Assembly (NCBI GenBank): GCA_035555595.1
Contig: DATMGK010000081.1
Coordinates: forward strand, 1-64,000
DNA: 64,000 bases
Direction of reading: 5' to 3'
Source of the DNA: Croceibacterium_A sp035555595
Lineage (GTDB): Bacteria > Pseudomonadota > Alphaproteobacteria > Sphingomonadales > Sphingomonadaceae
The position numbers were made by a program, and so were the translations under genes. The notes under the pieces are model-generated. The model worked only from the letters and a program-made list of their open reading frames with translations. It was not told the DNA's origin and did not search any database. Below are positions 26,178 to 34,495 of this stretch, one piece after another (the stretch's first letter is position 1; every line of letters starts with the position of its first letter).

Positions 26178-27542
26178 ATGAAGCTTTTGAGGGCACTTCG
26201 GCCTGTGGCCCTTTCCATGACCGTAGTGGCGATGGTGCCGCACACGGCTCTGGCACAGGATCCTGGCCTGAGAGCGGGGGCAGGGAAGGTCGATGTGACA
26301 CCGGCACCCGACGCGCTGCCGCAGAACTATCGCGGAATTCTCGATCCTCTCTACGCCCGGGCGATCGTGCTGGATAACGGCAAGACCAGGGCAGCCATGG
26401 TGACGGTCGATGCGGGCGTCATTCCGCCGCCCGTATGGAAGAATCTGAGGGATCGGGCTGAGCGGGAACTGAAAATCCCGAAGACGCAGTTTCTGATTAC
26501 CGCGACTCATACGCATAGCGTGCCGTGGACGCCGCCCGCGAACTATGAAGACAATATCTTCGCTGCGATTCGCCAGGCGGCCGATTCGTTGAAGCCCGCC
26601 CGGATGGCTCAGGGCACAGGCGTTTCGCACATCAACATAAATCGCAACATTATCGACCGTGAAACCCATCGCTGGTGGGAGGGCCCCAATTATGAAGGAC
26701 CTTCCGACAAGACGGTGGCCGTGATCCGTTTCGAATCCCTCAGCGGCGAACCGATCGCGATTTACTACAACTACGGCGTTCACGCGGTGATCACCGGGAC
26801 GCTCGATCTCGTCAGCGCCGATATCCCTGGCGCCGCCTCGAATTATATCGAGGAATCGTTGGGGAACGGCGCCGTCGCCGTCTATTCCAACGGCGCTGCG
26901 GGCGATCAGAACCCGATCTTCTTCAACCAGACGTACGAATTGCGTGACATCCGCATCGCGGATTACGCGAAGCGCGGTGAGGACATCAGCAATGCGATGC
27001 CCCCCGGCGGTGAGGGGATGGATCGCGACAATCCCCGGGTTGCGATGCTGATGGAGCAGCAGAAGCGGATGATCCTTTCAATGGGTCAGATGCTGGGCGA
27101 GGAAGTGCTGCATGTCACGCGCGACGGGCTGGAAAGGCCTGTAACGACGGCACGCATCACCGGCGCGCAGAACACTGTGACTTGTCCCGGCCGCAAGCGG
27201 CTGGATCAGGGCCGGGCCGGTTTCCCCGGTCAGTACGAAGACGGTGATCCCGTCAACATAACGCTCAGCATGCTGAGGGTTGGCGACACCATTATCGGCG
27301 GCGTCGATGCAGAGGTGTTCACTGGCATCGCCCAGCGTTTCAAGCAGGAATCGCCCTACAAGCATACCATGATGACAACGTTGACCAACGGCATGGCCAA
27401 CAGCGGCTATATCCCGAACGATGCAGCCTTCGCTTACAACACTTTCGAAGTGGTGTCCTCGCGCCTGAAGCCGGGATGTGCGGAGACGGCGATCGTGGAT
27501 GGATTGCTCGATCTGGTCAGCAACAGCGAGGTGCAACAATGA
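26178..27542 (+). CDS. Secreted neutral/alkaline ceramidase-like protein
   Basis: A 454-residue exported protein resembling the N-terminal domain of neutral/alkaline ceramidases. After the signal peptide (MKLLRALRPVALSMTVVAMVPHTALAQ) comes RAGAGKVDVTPAPDALP, like the family's opening AGVGKVDITP, then YARAIVLDNGKTRAAMVTVDAG, ITATHTHSVP with zinc-ligand-type histidines and SNGAAGDQNP. Two adjacent ATGs exist (26175 and 26178); AGGGAG is better spaced for the second. Its stop overlaps the next gene's ATG (ATGA). Ceramidases cleave N-acyl-sphingosines; members of this broad family also act on other substrates, so the activity is inference. Confidence 0.85.
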   Translation: MKLLRALRPVALSMTVVAMVPHTALAQDPGLRAGAGKVDVTPAPDALPQNYRGILDPLYARAIVLDNGKTRAAMVTVDAGVIPPPVWKNLRDRAERELKIPKTQFLITATHTHSVPWTPPANYEDNIFAAIRQAADSLKPARMAQGTGVSHININRNIIDRETHRWWEGPNYEGPSDKTVAVIRFESLSGEPIAIYYNYGVHAVITGTLDLVSADIPGAASNYIEESLGNGAVAVYSNGAAGDQNPIFFNQTYELRDIRIADYAKRGEDISNAMPPGGEGMDRDNPRVAMLMEQQKRMILSMGQMLGEEVLHVTRDGLERPVTTARITGAQNTVTCPGRKRLDQGRAGFPGQYEDGDPVNITLSMLRVGDTIIGGVDAEVFTGIAQRFKQESPYKHTMMTTLTNGMANSGYIPNDAAFAYNTFEVVSSRLKPGCAETAIVDGLLDLVSNSEVQQ

Positions 27543-28648
27543 TTGGTTCTTTGATGAAGTTCGCCAGGGTTCCGGCTGGCGTTTCGATCGCACTGGCGCT
27601 GACTGCGGCAGCTTCGCCGGGCATCGCGCAGGCCCCTTCCGACCCGCGTATCGCGCAGGATGGAACGGTTACGCTGGACGGCGTTCGTGTGCCTTTGCCC
27701 GCTACCGCAAGCCAGGGGGGGCGCGACTATCTGCGCAAGCTGATCGTCGACAAGCCGTTCGGCACGCCCGTTCCTGACATCAAGGAGGAGCGCGCGCGTC
27801 AGGATGGAATCATGTTTGAATTCCTGCGCCCGATGCGTGACCGGTACAAGGTCGACATCACGGAAGAGAAGATCGGCGGGATCGTGGTGGACGTCGTGGT
27901 CCCCGCAGAAGGAATCGCGCCCGAAAATCGCAATCGCCTGCTGATCAACGTTCATGGCGGGGGTTTCACCACCGGTGCGCGCAGCGCCTCGCTGGTGGAA
28001 TCGGTTCCGCTGGCGGCGCTGATGAAGATCAAGGTCGTGTCGATCGACTACCGCATGGGGCCGGAATACCAGTTCCCCGCCGGTAGCGAGGACGTGGCAA
28101 CGGTCTATCGTGAACTGCTTAAGTCCTACGATGCATCGCACATCGGGCTCTACGGATGCTCGGCTGGCGGCATCTTGACCTCGCAGTCCATCGCATGGTT
28201 CCAGGCGAACGATTTGCCCAATCCCGCGGCGATCGGCGTATTCTGCGCTGGCCTGAATGGCCGTTTCGAAGGGGATTCAGTCGCGCTTTCGGGTGGCCTG
28301 CTGGGCAATCTGCCCGCGCTGGTCGCGGAAAGCCGGCCCGCCATGCTGCCTCCCGGTGGCCCGAGCTATCTGAGCACCGCCCGTCCGGAAGATCCCCTGG
28401 CCTTTCCTGAAAGCTCGCCCGAACTGCTCGCGCATTTCCCGCCGACGCTGTTCATCACCGGAACGCGCTCGTTCGAATTTTCCAGCGCTCTTACGTCGCA
28501 CAACAGCCTCGCTGCTGCCGGCGTCGAATCCCGCTTCCACGGATGGGACGGGATGTTCCACGGGTTCATCTACAATTCTGACCTGCCAGAGGCACGGCAG
28601 GCCTATGATGTCATGGTCAATTTCTTCGATGGACATCTCAAGAAGTAA
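27539..28648 (+). CDS. Secreted alpha/beta hydrolase (HSL-type esterase)
   Basis: A 369-residue exported hydrolase of the hormone-sensitive-lipase family. Signal peptide to about residue 30 (SIALALTAAASPGIAQ), oxyanion motif NVHGGGF and nucleophile motif GLYGCSAGG; the usual GDSAGG has Cys in place of Asp. The His is in GMFHGFIY. At the usual position of the catalytic acid (GTRD in relatives) it reads GTRSFEFS, so Ser replaces Asp and a nearby Glu may substitute. It overlaps the ceramidase-like gene by 4 bp, giving a two-gene operon. Probably a periplasmic esterase working on the same compound. Confidence 0.85.
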   Translation: MIGSLMKFARVPAGVSIALALTAAASPGIAQAPSDPRIAQDGTVTLDGVRVPLPATASQGGRDYLRKLIVDKPFGTPVPDIKEERARQDGIMFEFLRPMRDRYKVDITEEKIGGIVVDVVVPAEGIAPENRNRLLINVHGGGFTTGARSASLVESVPLAALMKIKVVSIDYRMGPEYQFPAGSEDVATVYRELLKSYDASHIGLYGCSAGGILTSQSIAWFQANDLPNPAAIGVFCAGLNGRFEGDSVALSGGLLGNLPALVAESRPAMLPPGGPSYLSTARPEDPLAFPESSPELLAHFPPTLFITGTRSFEFSSALTSHNSLAAAGVESRFHGWDGMFHGFIYNSDLPEARQAYDVMVNFFDGHLKK

Positions 28649-28663
28649 GTCACACGCTAACCG

Positions 28664-30610
28664 TTATCGGAGGGCTGCGCGGGAAAGAGCCGCGCAGTCC
28701 GCCGGTGCGGAAGGTGGGGCGGCGCTGTTACCGTCCTTGTCTTTCCGCAGTCCCAGCGCGCTTCCTATCGACCGTCCTATGGCGCGCACGATGTTGGGCT
28801 CGCCGGACCGTTCGCCCGGATCGTTGAAGGTGATCGACGGGCTCGACAACGTGCCCTGCACGCGCAGCGGATCCACCAGCTTCAGCGGCGCATTTCCCTT
28901 CGCAGCGCCATTCATGGTCAGCGCGATGGTTTCGCCCCGCAGGTTGATCTGCCCACGGCCGGCGCCTCTTGAAACTTCGGTGTCGATCGTCAGCGGGGCG
29001 GGGGTCAGGATTCCTCCCTTCACGCTGAAAGCCAGAATAGCGCAGCGGATCGGCGTCATGGCTTCATCGTCGCGGATTTCCTGCCGTATCGCCCCACCCA
29101 GATTCTGACCCAGAACGAATGCGGCGGCGCGGTTCATTGATCCGCGACTGGCGACGAATGCGATCTTGCCGTTCCCGCGCTCGAACGCCTGACGAATGGT
29201 GTCACCCCGGCCTTCGATGCGGACCACGCCCTGTAACGGGCCACGTATCATGTCCGGTTGGCCGATCAGCGTGTCCAGCGATGTTCCGGCCACGCGCAGT
29301 TCCGTCTTGAACACGGGAACATCTGCGGTTGAATCGACCTCGACCCATCCGGTGATACGTCCGGATTCCAGGCCCGCGACAACGTTTTCAAGCCGCAGCA
29401 CCCGGTGATCCAGAACGATGTCGCCCTTCAGGCTGCGAAAGGCCGATCCGCCCTTGATAAGCAGCCTTTGCGCGGAAAAGCGTATGCGTCCGTCGGTCGG
29501 GCCCATCTTGCTCAGGTTGATGCGCGTGTCGGGAATGACCCGCTTGCCGATCCGCGCTTCCTTGGCGCGCGCCGACGCCAGCCCGGCGTCATCTGCCAGA
29601 TCGTCGAAATCGAATTGCGGCGCATCGATCTCAGCGTCGATTTTCGTTCGGCCATCGCGCTTCAGCACCGTGGCCTTGCCGCGTAGAGTGGAGCGACCGA
29701 TCGTGCCCTCGACCCGGTCGATGAACCAGTCCTTCCCCTCATGCCGGACATCGCCGGTCAGATCGATGTCCTGAGTGCCGAACAGTCCCGCTTCGATAAT
29801 GTAGTCGAGCTGCTTCAGGCTGGAGCCTTTGGCATGCATCGTAAGTCGCATGTCGCTGAGGTTCAGCGGGCCGGCCATGGTGCCGCTCGCACGAAGATCG
29901 AATGGAGCGGCTGACAGATGGGCCTGGAATGGCCAGCCTGACGCAGTCGCCTTTTCCCGCGCGCCGCCACCAGTCACGGCCAGAGTTGCGGGCGACCCGT
30001 CGAACTTCCCCGTGGCATTCACGACCAGACCAGTACGGGCATCCGCGCGGATACTGCCCGTCAGCTCCAGCTTTCGCTTTGCGTCGTTCAGCGAAAAGCG
30101 GCTGCGATCAATTGTAAGCTGGTCCAGTTGCAGTGGGCGCCCGCCGCCATCGTCCTGCTTTCCGCCAAAGCCGTCCCAGTTGCTTTTACCCTCTTCATCC
30201 CGGACCAGCGCCACATCGAGGTCGGAGATGTGCAGCGATCTTATATCGGGGTCGCCGCTGATAAGGGAGAAGATGGAAACGCGGGCACTCGTGCGTTCGA
30301 CTTTCAGGAAGTCGCCTTCGCCTGCCCATGCCGGTTGCCCGATCTGCACGTCACCGGCCACGATTTCAGGGGTGAACGATAGCAACTGCGTGCGGGAGAG
30401 GGAGCCGATCTTTACCGGCGCATCCAGTCTCGCCGACAGTTCCCGTTCCGCCGTTTCGCGCAGAAACGAGACGGGAAAGGCGGCGATGGCCAATATCGCC
30501 AGGGCAATCACGCCCGCAGTCAGCGACAATAACAGGACAAGGCGACGATGGGATGGCGGGGCCGTCTGCGTGGAATCCCCTTCCTCCACGCTGCCGGGGT
30601 CTGTCACCAT
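28664..30610 (-). CDS. AsmA family protein
   Basis: A 648-residue envelope protein: cytoplasmic N-terminus, one membrane anchor (LVLLLSLTAGVIALAILAIAAF, about 24-45), the AsmA N-terminal motif (FLRETAERELSARLDAPVKIGSL) and a C-terminal AsmA-like region (GRGDTIRQAFERGNGKIAFVASRGSMNRAAAF). AsmA-type proteins are bridge-like proteins between inner and outer membrane linked to phospholipid transport and outer-membrane homeostasis. Convergent with the esterase, 15 bp apart. The csbD terminator ends 17 nt upstream of the start and no clear ribosome-binding site is present, so the source of its transcript is unclear. Confidence 0.85.
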   Translation of the reverse strand: MVTDPGSVEEGDSTQTAPPSHRRLVLLLSLTAGVIALAILAIAAFPVSFLRETAERELSARLDAPVKIGSLSRTQLLSFTPEIVAGDVQIGQPAWAGEGDFLKVERTSARVSIFSLISGDPDIRSLHISDLDVALVRDEEGKSNWDGFGGKQDDGGGRPLQLDQLTIDRSRFSLNDAKRKLELTGSIRADARTGLVVNATGKFDGSPATLAVTGGGAREKATASGWPFQAHLSAAPFDLRASGTMAGPLNLSDMRLTMHAKGSSLKQLDYIIEAGLFGTQDIDLTGDVRHEGKDWFIDRVEGTIGRSTLRGKATVLKRDGRTKIDAEIDAPQFDFDDLADDAGLASARAKEARIGKRVIPDTRINLSKMGPTDGRIRFSAQRLLIKGGSAFRSLKGDIVLDHRVLRLENVVAGLESGRITGWVEVDSTADVPVFKTELRVAGTSLDTLIGQPDMIRGPLQGVVRIEGRGDTIRQAFERGNGKIAFVASRGSMNRAAAFVLGQNLGGAIRQEIRDDEAMTPIRCAILAFSVKGGILTPAPLTIDTEVSRGAGRGQINLRGETIALTMNGAAKGNAPLKLVDPLRVQGTLSSPSITFNDPGERSGEPNIVRAIGRSIGSALGLRKDKDGNSAAPPSAPADCAALSRAALR

Positions 30611-30626
30611 ATCCGCGCGCCGGGCG

Positions 30627-30665
30627 CGAAAAAGCCCGCGCAGACGGACCGCACGGGCTTTTTCG
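30627..30665 (-). terminator. Rho-independent terminator of csbD
   Basis: CGAAAAAGCCCG (30627-30638) pairs with CGGGCTTTTTCG (30654-30665) over a 15-nt loop. Read on the minus strand, the stem ends in a run of five T, and it lies 13 nt after the csbD stop. The symmetric A/T runs would let it work in both directions. Confidence 0.85.
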
Positions 30666-30678
30666 ATATTATCATTGA

Positions 30679-30876
30679 TTAGTAACTATTCTCAAAATCG
30701 TCGATCTCGCGTTCGACCTGATCCTTCGCGCGACCATACTTCTCCTGAACCTTCCCGGCCAGAATTTTCCGATTGCCATTGATCTGGTCCAACTCGTCAT
30801 TGGTCAGCTCGCCCCATTTCTTCTGGACGTGGCCTTTGACCTGTTCCCAATTGCCTTTCAGCATGTCGCTATTCAT
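30679..30876 (-). CDS. CsbD family stress protein
   Basis: A 65-residue hydrophilic, predicted helical protein of the CsbD family, widespread small general-stress proteins of unknown mechanism. Signature: MLKGNWEQVKGHVQKKWGELT and the later KILAGKVQEKYGRAKDQVEREI. GAGGAG precedes the ATG. It has its own EcfG-type promoter and a strong terminator, so it is a single-gene transcript. Confidence 0.92.
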   Translation of the reverse strand: MNSDMLKGNWEQVKGHVQKKWGELTNDELDQINGNRKILAGKVQEKYGRAKDQVEREIDDFENSY

Positions 30877-30905
30877 GATTTCTCTCCTCTAGGCGTTATA
30901 TTCAG

Positions 30906-30931
30906 AACACCGCGATGCCCCGGTTCGTTCC
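30906..30931 (-). promoter_or_regulatory. EcfG-type stress promoter for csbD
   Basis: On the minus strand GGAAC (30931-30927), then 17 bp, then TGTT (30909-30906), close to the consensus GGAAC-N16/17-CGTT. The start codon is 30 nt downstream. The spacing is the same as in the hemerythrin promoter. Confidence 0.65.
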
Positions 30932-30939
30932 CGATCGTG

Positions 30940-31560
30940 TCAGTCCTTCAGGCTGATCTTCTTTTCCACTTTCGCAGCCGCCTTCTCTTCCCGCTTCCGG
31001 CGGTTGAACACGCTCAGCATGTGGCGGATGTCGGCAGGCTTCAGGTGCTCCTCGGCGGCGACGAACTGCTCCTGCTCCTCCTCGCGGATGTGGTGCAGGT
31101 ATTCGTCCTTCAGCCCCGCGAACCGGCGCAGCCAGCCCGATGACGCCATGTCGCGCGCGGCCAGATCGTCCAGCATCTCGTCGATCTCCTTGTGTTCGGA
31201 AATCGCATGGCGGGCGTCGTCGGTAGTTTCCGGATCGCGCAGGACCGACGACCACAGGGCTTGTTCTTCCGCCGCCGCGTGCGCCTTCAGTTCCTTCACC
31301 AGTTCGGAAAACAGGGCCACGCGATCCGCCGATTTTCCTTCGGTCTCCTCGATCATGGCCAGAAGAGCGCGGTGCCGGTCATGATCCTCCACCAGCCGTC
31401 CGAAGATATCGGGATCACCCCGAAACTGCGTCTTCGGCGTGCTGCCGATGCGGGCCGCCAGATCGGGCGCCACAGCTTTCGCCTTGGCTATCGCAGCCGA
31501 CTTTGCCTCAGCGGGAGAGACACTCAGTGTCTTGTTCTTATCGATCGTTCGGGTCGCCAT
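30940..31560 (-). CDS. Hemerythrin domain-containing protein
   Basis: A 206-residue cytoplasmic protein with a hemerythrin HHE domain (about 60-185). Candidate di-iron ligands are seen in LVEDHDRHRALL, LKAHAAAEEQALW, ISEHKEIDEML and EYLHHIREEEQEQF. The N-terminal 55 residues and the C-terminal tail (NRRKREEKAAAKVEKK) are Lys/Ala-rich, so nucleic-acid contact is possible. ATG 31560 follows GGAGGTGTC, a strong ribosome-binding site. It lies upstream of csbD, and each has its own EcfG-type promoter. HHE proteins store or sense oxygen, NO or iron; here a stress role is inferred. Confidence 0.88.
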   Translation of the reverse strand: MATRTIDKNKTLSVSPAEAKSAAIAKAKAVAPDLAARIGSTPKTQFRGDPDIFGRLVEDHDRHRALLAMIEETEGKSADRVALFSELVKELKAHAAAEEQALWSSVLRDPETTDDARHAISEHKEIDEMLDDLAARDMASSGWLRRFAGLKDEYLHHIREEEQEQFVAAEEHLKPADIRHMLSVFNRRKREEKAAAKVEKKISLKD

Positions 31561-31641
31561 GACACCTCCAGAAAGATGGTTGGCGGGCCTCCGGCCTATT
31601 CGAAGATGATCGGCAACCGGAGCCCGCATTGATGCCCCTCG

Positions 31642-31667
31642 AACGCAGGGTTCAATGCGATGGTTCC
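31642..31667 (-). promoter_or_regulatory. EcfG-type stress promoter for hemerythrin gene
   Basis: On the minus strand GGAAC (31667-31663), then 17 bp, then CGTT (31645-31642), an exact consensus match. It lies about 82 nt before the ATG, giving a leader of some 75 nt. A 7-bp inverted repeat (31626-31632 with 31652-31658) overlaps it. Confidence 0.7.
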
Positions 31668-31686
31668 GGTAATGGGGACTACCCCC

Positions 31687-32037
31687 TCAGTCGTGACGAG
31701 ATGACCGGGCCTTGGCCCTGTCGCTCTCCAGTTCCGGGATCGCGGAATCTTCGATTTCTTTCAGCGGAGTGCCTGAAAGATAGGTTGCTCGCCCCAGCAG
31801 TTGCGCGGCCAGCGGCAGGGTGAACATCAGGAACAGGATAGCGAGCAAGCCGGTGGCAACAGGTGCATCGTCGGTGCTTAGCAGCACGCCGATCACCAGC
31901 AGCACGGTGCCCAGCGTCCCGGCCTTGGTGGCGCTGTGCATTCGTTGCAGAGGATCGCGCAGCCGCAGTATGCCAACGGCGGCGATCAGCATCAGCAGGG
32001 TGCCCAAGACGAGGAGGATGGCGGCGAGGATGTCCAT
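31687..32037 (-). CDS. mnhG: Mrp-type Na+/H+ antiporter subunit G
   Basis: A 116-residue membrane subunit with three hydrophobic helices and the MnhG/PhaG core RLRDPLQRMHSATKAGTLGTVLLV. Last gene of the six-gene Mrp operon; its ATG shares one base with the preceding stop (TGATG). The charged C-terminal tail is cytoplasmic. Confidence 0.92.
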   Translation of the reverse strand: MDILAAILLVLGTLLMLIAAVGILRLRDPLQRMHSATKAGTLGTVLLVIGVLLSTDDAPVATGLLAILFLMFTLPLAAQLLGRATYLSGTPLKEIEDSAIPELESDRAKARSSRHD

Positions 32038-32309
32038 CAGTCGCGTGCCTTTCTCTCCAGAAACAGGGCAAAAGCCACCGTTCCGACAAAATTGATCAGC
32101 GCCAGCGCCAGCGCAATATCCAGGAACGCCCCACGCCCCGTCGCCACGGAAGTGAGCCCGGCGAAACCAATGCCGAGCGCGGTCAGCATGTCGAAGGCGA
32201 CGAAGCGGTCGGCGAAGCTGGGCCCTTTGACCAGTCGCCATCCGGCCAGCGCCAGCGCGATGCAGAGGGCGACGGCGAGGATATCAGCCAGGAGGGGCAG
32301 GTCGATCAT
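32037..32309 (-). CDS. mnhF: Mrp-type Na+/H+ antiporter subunit F
   Basis: A 90-residue, three-helix subunit with the MnhF signature VKGPSFADRFVAFDMLTALGIG, including the conserved Asp. It overlaps subunit E by 4 bp and subunit G by 1 bp. Confidence 0.92.
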   Translation of the reverse strand: MIDLPLLADILAVALCIALALAGWRLVKGPSFADRFVAFDMLTALGIGFAGLTSVATGRGAFLDIALALALINFVGTVAFALFLERKARD

Positions 32310-32641
32310 CCCTCAAGCTCCATGATCGGGCGTTCGTAGAGGCGATGGAACCGCGCGATCGAGGCATCAGGATCGCTGGCATCGAGCAGGTGCAGGTAAA
32401 GCCTCGTGCGATCGGCGGAGACATGGAGGCAGGTAGAGCCGGGGGTCAGCGACGTGAAATAGGCCAGCATCGCCACCGCCCATGGCCGCTTCACCTGCAC
32501 CGGCATGACGACGATCGCAGGGCGGGAAGGGATGTCCGGCGCCAGCACGATGCGCGCCACCGCCCAGGTCGATCCGATCAAATCGCGTATGAAGCCGACG
32601 AGCAATTGCAGCACGGCGCGCGCTTTTGCCAGAACCCTCAT
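32306..32641 (-). CDS. mnhE: Mrp-type Na+/H+ antiporter subunit E
   Basis: A 111-residue subunit, shorter than the usual 150-165: the N-terminal transmembrane part is reduced, but the conserved middle (PAIVVMPVQVKRPWAVAMLAYFTSLTPGST) and the LHVSADRTRLYLHLLDA segment are present. The ATG overlaps the subunit D stop by 4 bp. Position between D and F supports the call. Confidence 0.88.
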   Translation of the reverse strand: MRVLAKARAVLQLLVGFIRDLIGSTWAVARIVLAPDIPSRPAIVVMPVQVKRPWAVAMLAYFTSLTPGSTCLHVSADRTRLYLHLLDASDPDASIARFHRLYERPIMELEG

Positions 32642-34119
32642 CCCAGCAGCCCCATGTTGGCCAGCGCCCCGGCGGAAAGCTGGGCAGCGGCATGAACCAT
32701 GCCCGGCGCCAGTCCGATTGCGACCGTGGCGGCGGAAAGCACGCCCATGCCCACCAGCATTGATGGCGGCAGCCGCTTGGCCGGGCGGTTGGGCAATTCC
32801 TTCCAACATGCGGCAGACCAGAACAGCGCGGCGGAAAAGATCGTCAGGATCGCCGCGATCACGCCTGCACCCAGCAGCACGAAATCCCCGGCGTCGATCG
32901 CGGCGCGGAAGACCAGCAGCTTGGCCCAGAAGCCGGAGAGGGGCGGGATGCCCGCCAGCGACAGAATGGGCACGGCGAAAACCACACCAAACCACGGGTT
33001 CGCGCGCAGTACGCCGCCGGTGGTGGAAAGCTGCCACGATCCGGTCGCACGCTGGATCGCGCCCGCGCCCAGGAACAGGTTGGTCTGCACGATCATCGAA
33101 TGGATCATGTAGAATACCGCCGCTTCGACCCCGGCCCGCGTTCCGACCGCAAGGGCGGCCATCATGTAACCGACCTGCGCGATGACATGATAGGCCAGCA
33201 GTCGCCGCATATCGTTCTGCGCCAGCGCGGCGAGCGAGCAGAGCAGCATAGTCGCGCCCGCGATCCAGCCGAACAGGGGCTTCAACTGCGCCGCGCCCAT
33301 TCCGCCAGAACCGATCGCAAACAGCCCGGCAAAGACCAGCAGCAGGGCATAGAAACCCATCTTGGTCAGCAGCCCGGCGAAAATCGCCGTGACCGATATC
33401 GGTGCGGGGCCATAGGATGACGGCAGATAGACGTGCACCGGCACCAGCCCCGATTTCAGGGCGAATCCGCCGAGCAGCAACGCCGCCGCCGCAGCGGTCG
33501 CGACGCTGGGCGCGCTGGGGGCCAGCCGCGCGGCGAGCACGGACAGATCGAGCGTTCCCGTGATGCCATACAGAATGCCGATCCCGGCCAGGATGGCGCT
33601 CGCCCCCACGATGCCGAACGTCGCGTATCGCATCGCCGCGCCGATCTGCATCTGCCGCCGGTCGATGCTGATCAGGCCCAGTGCGGAAAGCAGCGCCAGT
33701 TCAAACCAGACGTAGAGGTTGAACAGATCGCCGGTCAGGAAAGCGCCGTTCACCGCGCCGACCATCGCCAGAATCAGCGCGTCATGCCCCGCAAACCGTC
33801 GCCTGCCGCCTATCGCCGCATGGCTGTAGATCGCCACTGCCAGCGCGATCAGCGATGTGACCACTACCAGCGCCACGCCCGGCATTCGCGCCGTGAACGA
33901 TACGCCTATCCCCACCGGCCACCCGCCGAACACGGTAACGGCAAGCGGGCCGCCGCCGCTCGCGCGGATAAGCAGGGCTACGCTGAACAACAGGGTCAGG
34001 ACGAAAGCGCCGAGTGTCAGCGCCTCGCTCGCTCGCGGACGGCGGCGCAACAGGATCGCGCCCGCAGCGGCGAGCAGGGGCGCCAGCACCGGAATGATGA
34101 GCAGCACCGCGTCAGCCAT
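32638..34119 (-). CDS. mnhD: Mrp-type Na+/H+ antiporter subunit D
   Basis: A 493-residue proton-translocating subunit homologous to complex I NuoN/M, with about 14 hydrophobic segments. The conserved Glu lies in LYVWFELALLSALG and the conserved lysines in GFALKSGLVPVHVYLPSSYG and GLLTKMGFYA. ATG 34119 overlaps the subunit C end by 8 bp. Together with subunit A it forms the antiporter's ion path. Confidence 0.94.
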   Translation of the reverse strand: MADAVLLIIPVLAPLLAAAGAILLRRRPRASEALTLGAFVLTLLFSVALLIRASGGGPLAVTVFGGWPVGIGVSFTARMPGVALVVVTSLIALAVAIYSHAAIGGRRRFAGHDALILAMVGAVNGAFLTGDLFNLYVWFELALLSALGLISIDRRQMQIGAAMRYATFGIVGASAILAGIGILYGITGTLDLSVLAARLAPSAPSVATAAAAALLLGGFALKSGLVPVHVYLPSSYGPAPISVTAIFAGLLTKMGFYALLLVFAGLFAIGSGGMGAAQLKPLFGWIAGATMLLCSLAALAQNDMRRLLAYHVIAQVGYMMAALAVGTRAGVEAAVFYMIHSMIVQTNLFLGAGAIQRATGSWQLSTTGGVLRANPWFGVVFAVPILSLAGIPPLSGFWAKLLVFRAAIDAGDFVLLGAGVIAAILTIFSAALFWSAACWKELPNRPAKRLPPSMLVGMGVLSAATVAIGLAPGMVHAAAQLSAGALANMGLLG

Positions 34120-34495
34120 GGGGCGGCTCCGCCTCTGCCGCGGCCGGTTCAGGCTGGTCCAGCGCGTCGATATCCCGCGCGTCGACCGATCGGGTGGCAC
34201 GCCACGCGCGCATCACGATCGCGGCGAGCACCACCGTCAGCGCAAAGCCGATCACGATGGCGGTAAGGATAAGCGCCTGGGCGAGCGGATCGGCCGATAC
34301 GCCCAGCGCCTTGGCCCCCGCAGCTATGATCGGCGGCTGGTCTGACGAGAAACCCCCTGCCGTGAACAGGGCCAGGTTTACGCCCGTGGACAGCAGGGCA
34401 AGGCCCAGCAGGCTACGCATCAGGTTGCGCGACAGCACCATGTGGACGGCACAGGCCATGATCGCCGCCGCGCAGAAGGCATAGAACACGGTCAT
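34112..34495 (-). CDS. mnhC: Mrp-type Na+/H+ antiporter subunit C
   Basis: A 127-residue NuoK-like subunit with three helices: NLMRSLLGLALLSTGVNLALFTAGG and DPLAQALILTAIVIGFALTVVL are the family blocks. ATGA overlap with the subunit A stop. The acidic, Pro/Ala-rich tail (DALDQPEPAAAEAEPPHG) extends beyond the membrane part. Confidence 0.93.
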   Translation of the reverse strand: MTVFYAFCAAAIMACAVHMVLSRNLMRSLLGLALLSTGVNLALFTAGGFSSDQPPIIAAGAKALGVSADPLAQALILTAIVIGFALTVVLAAIVMRAWRATRSVDARDIDALDQPEPAAAEAEPPHG

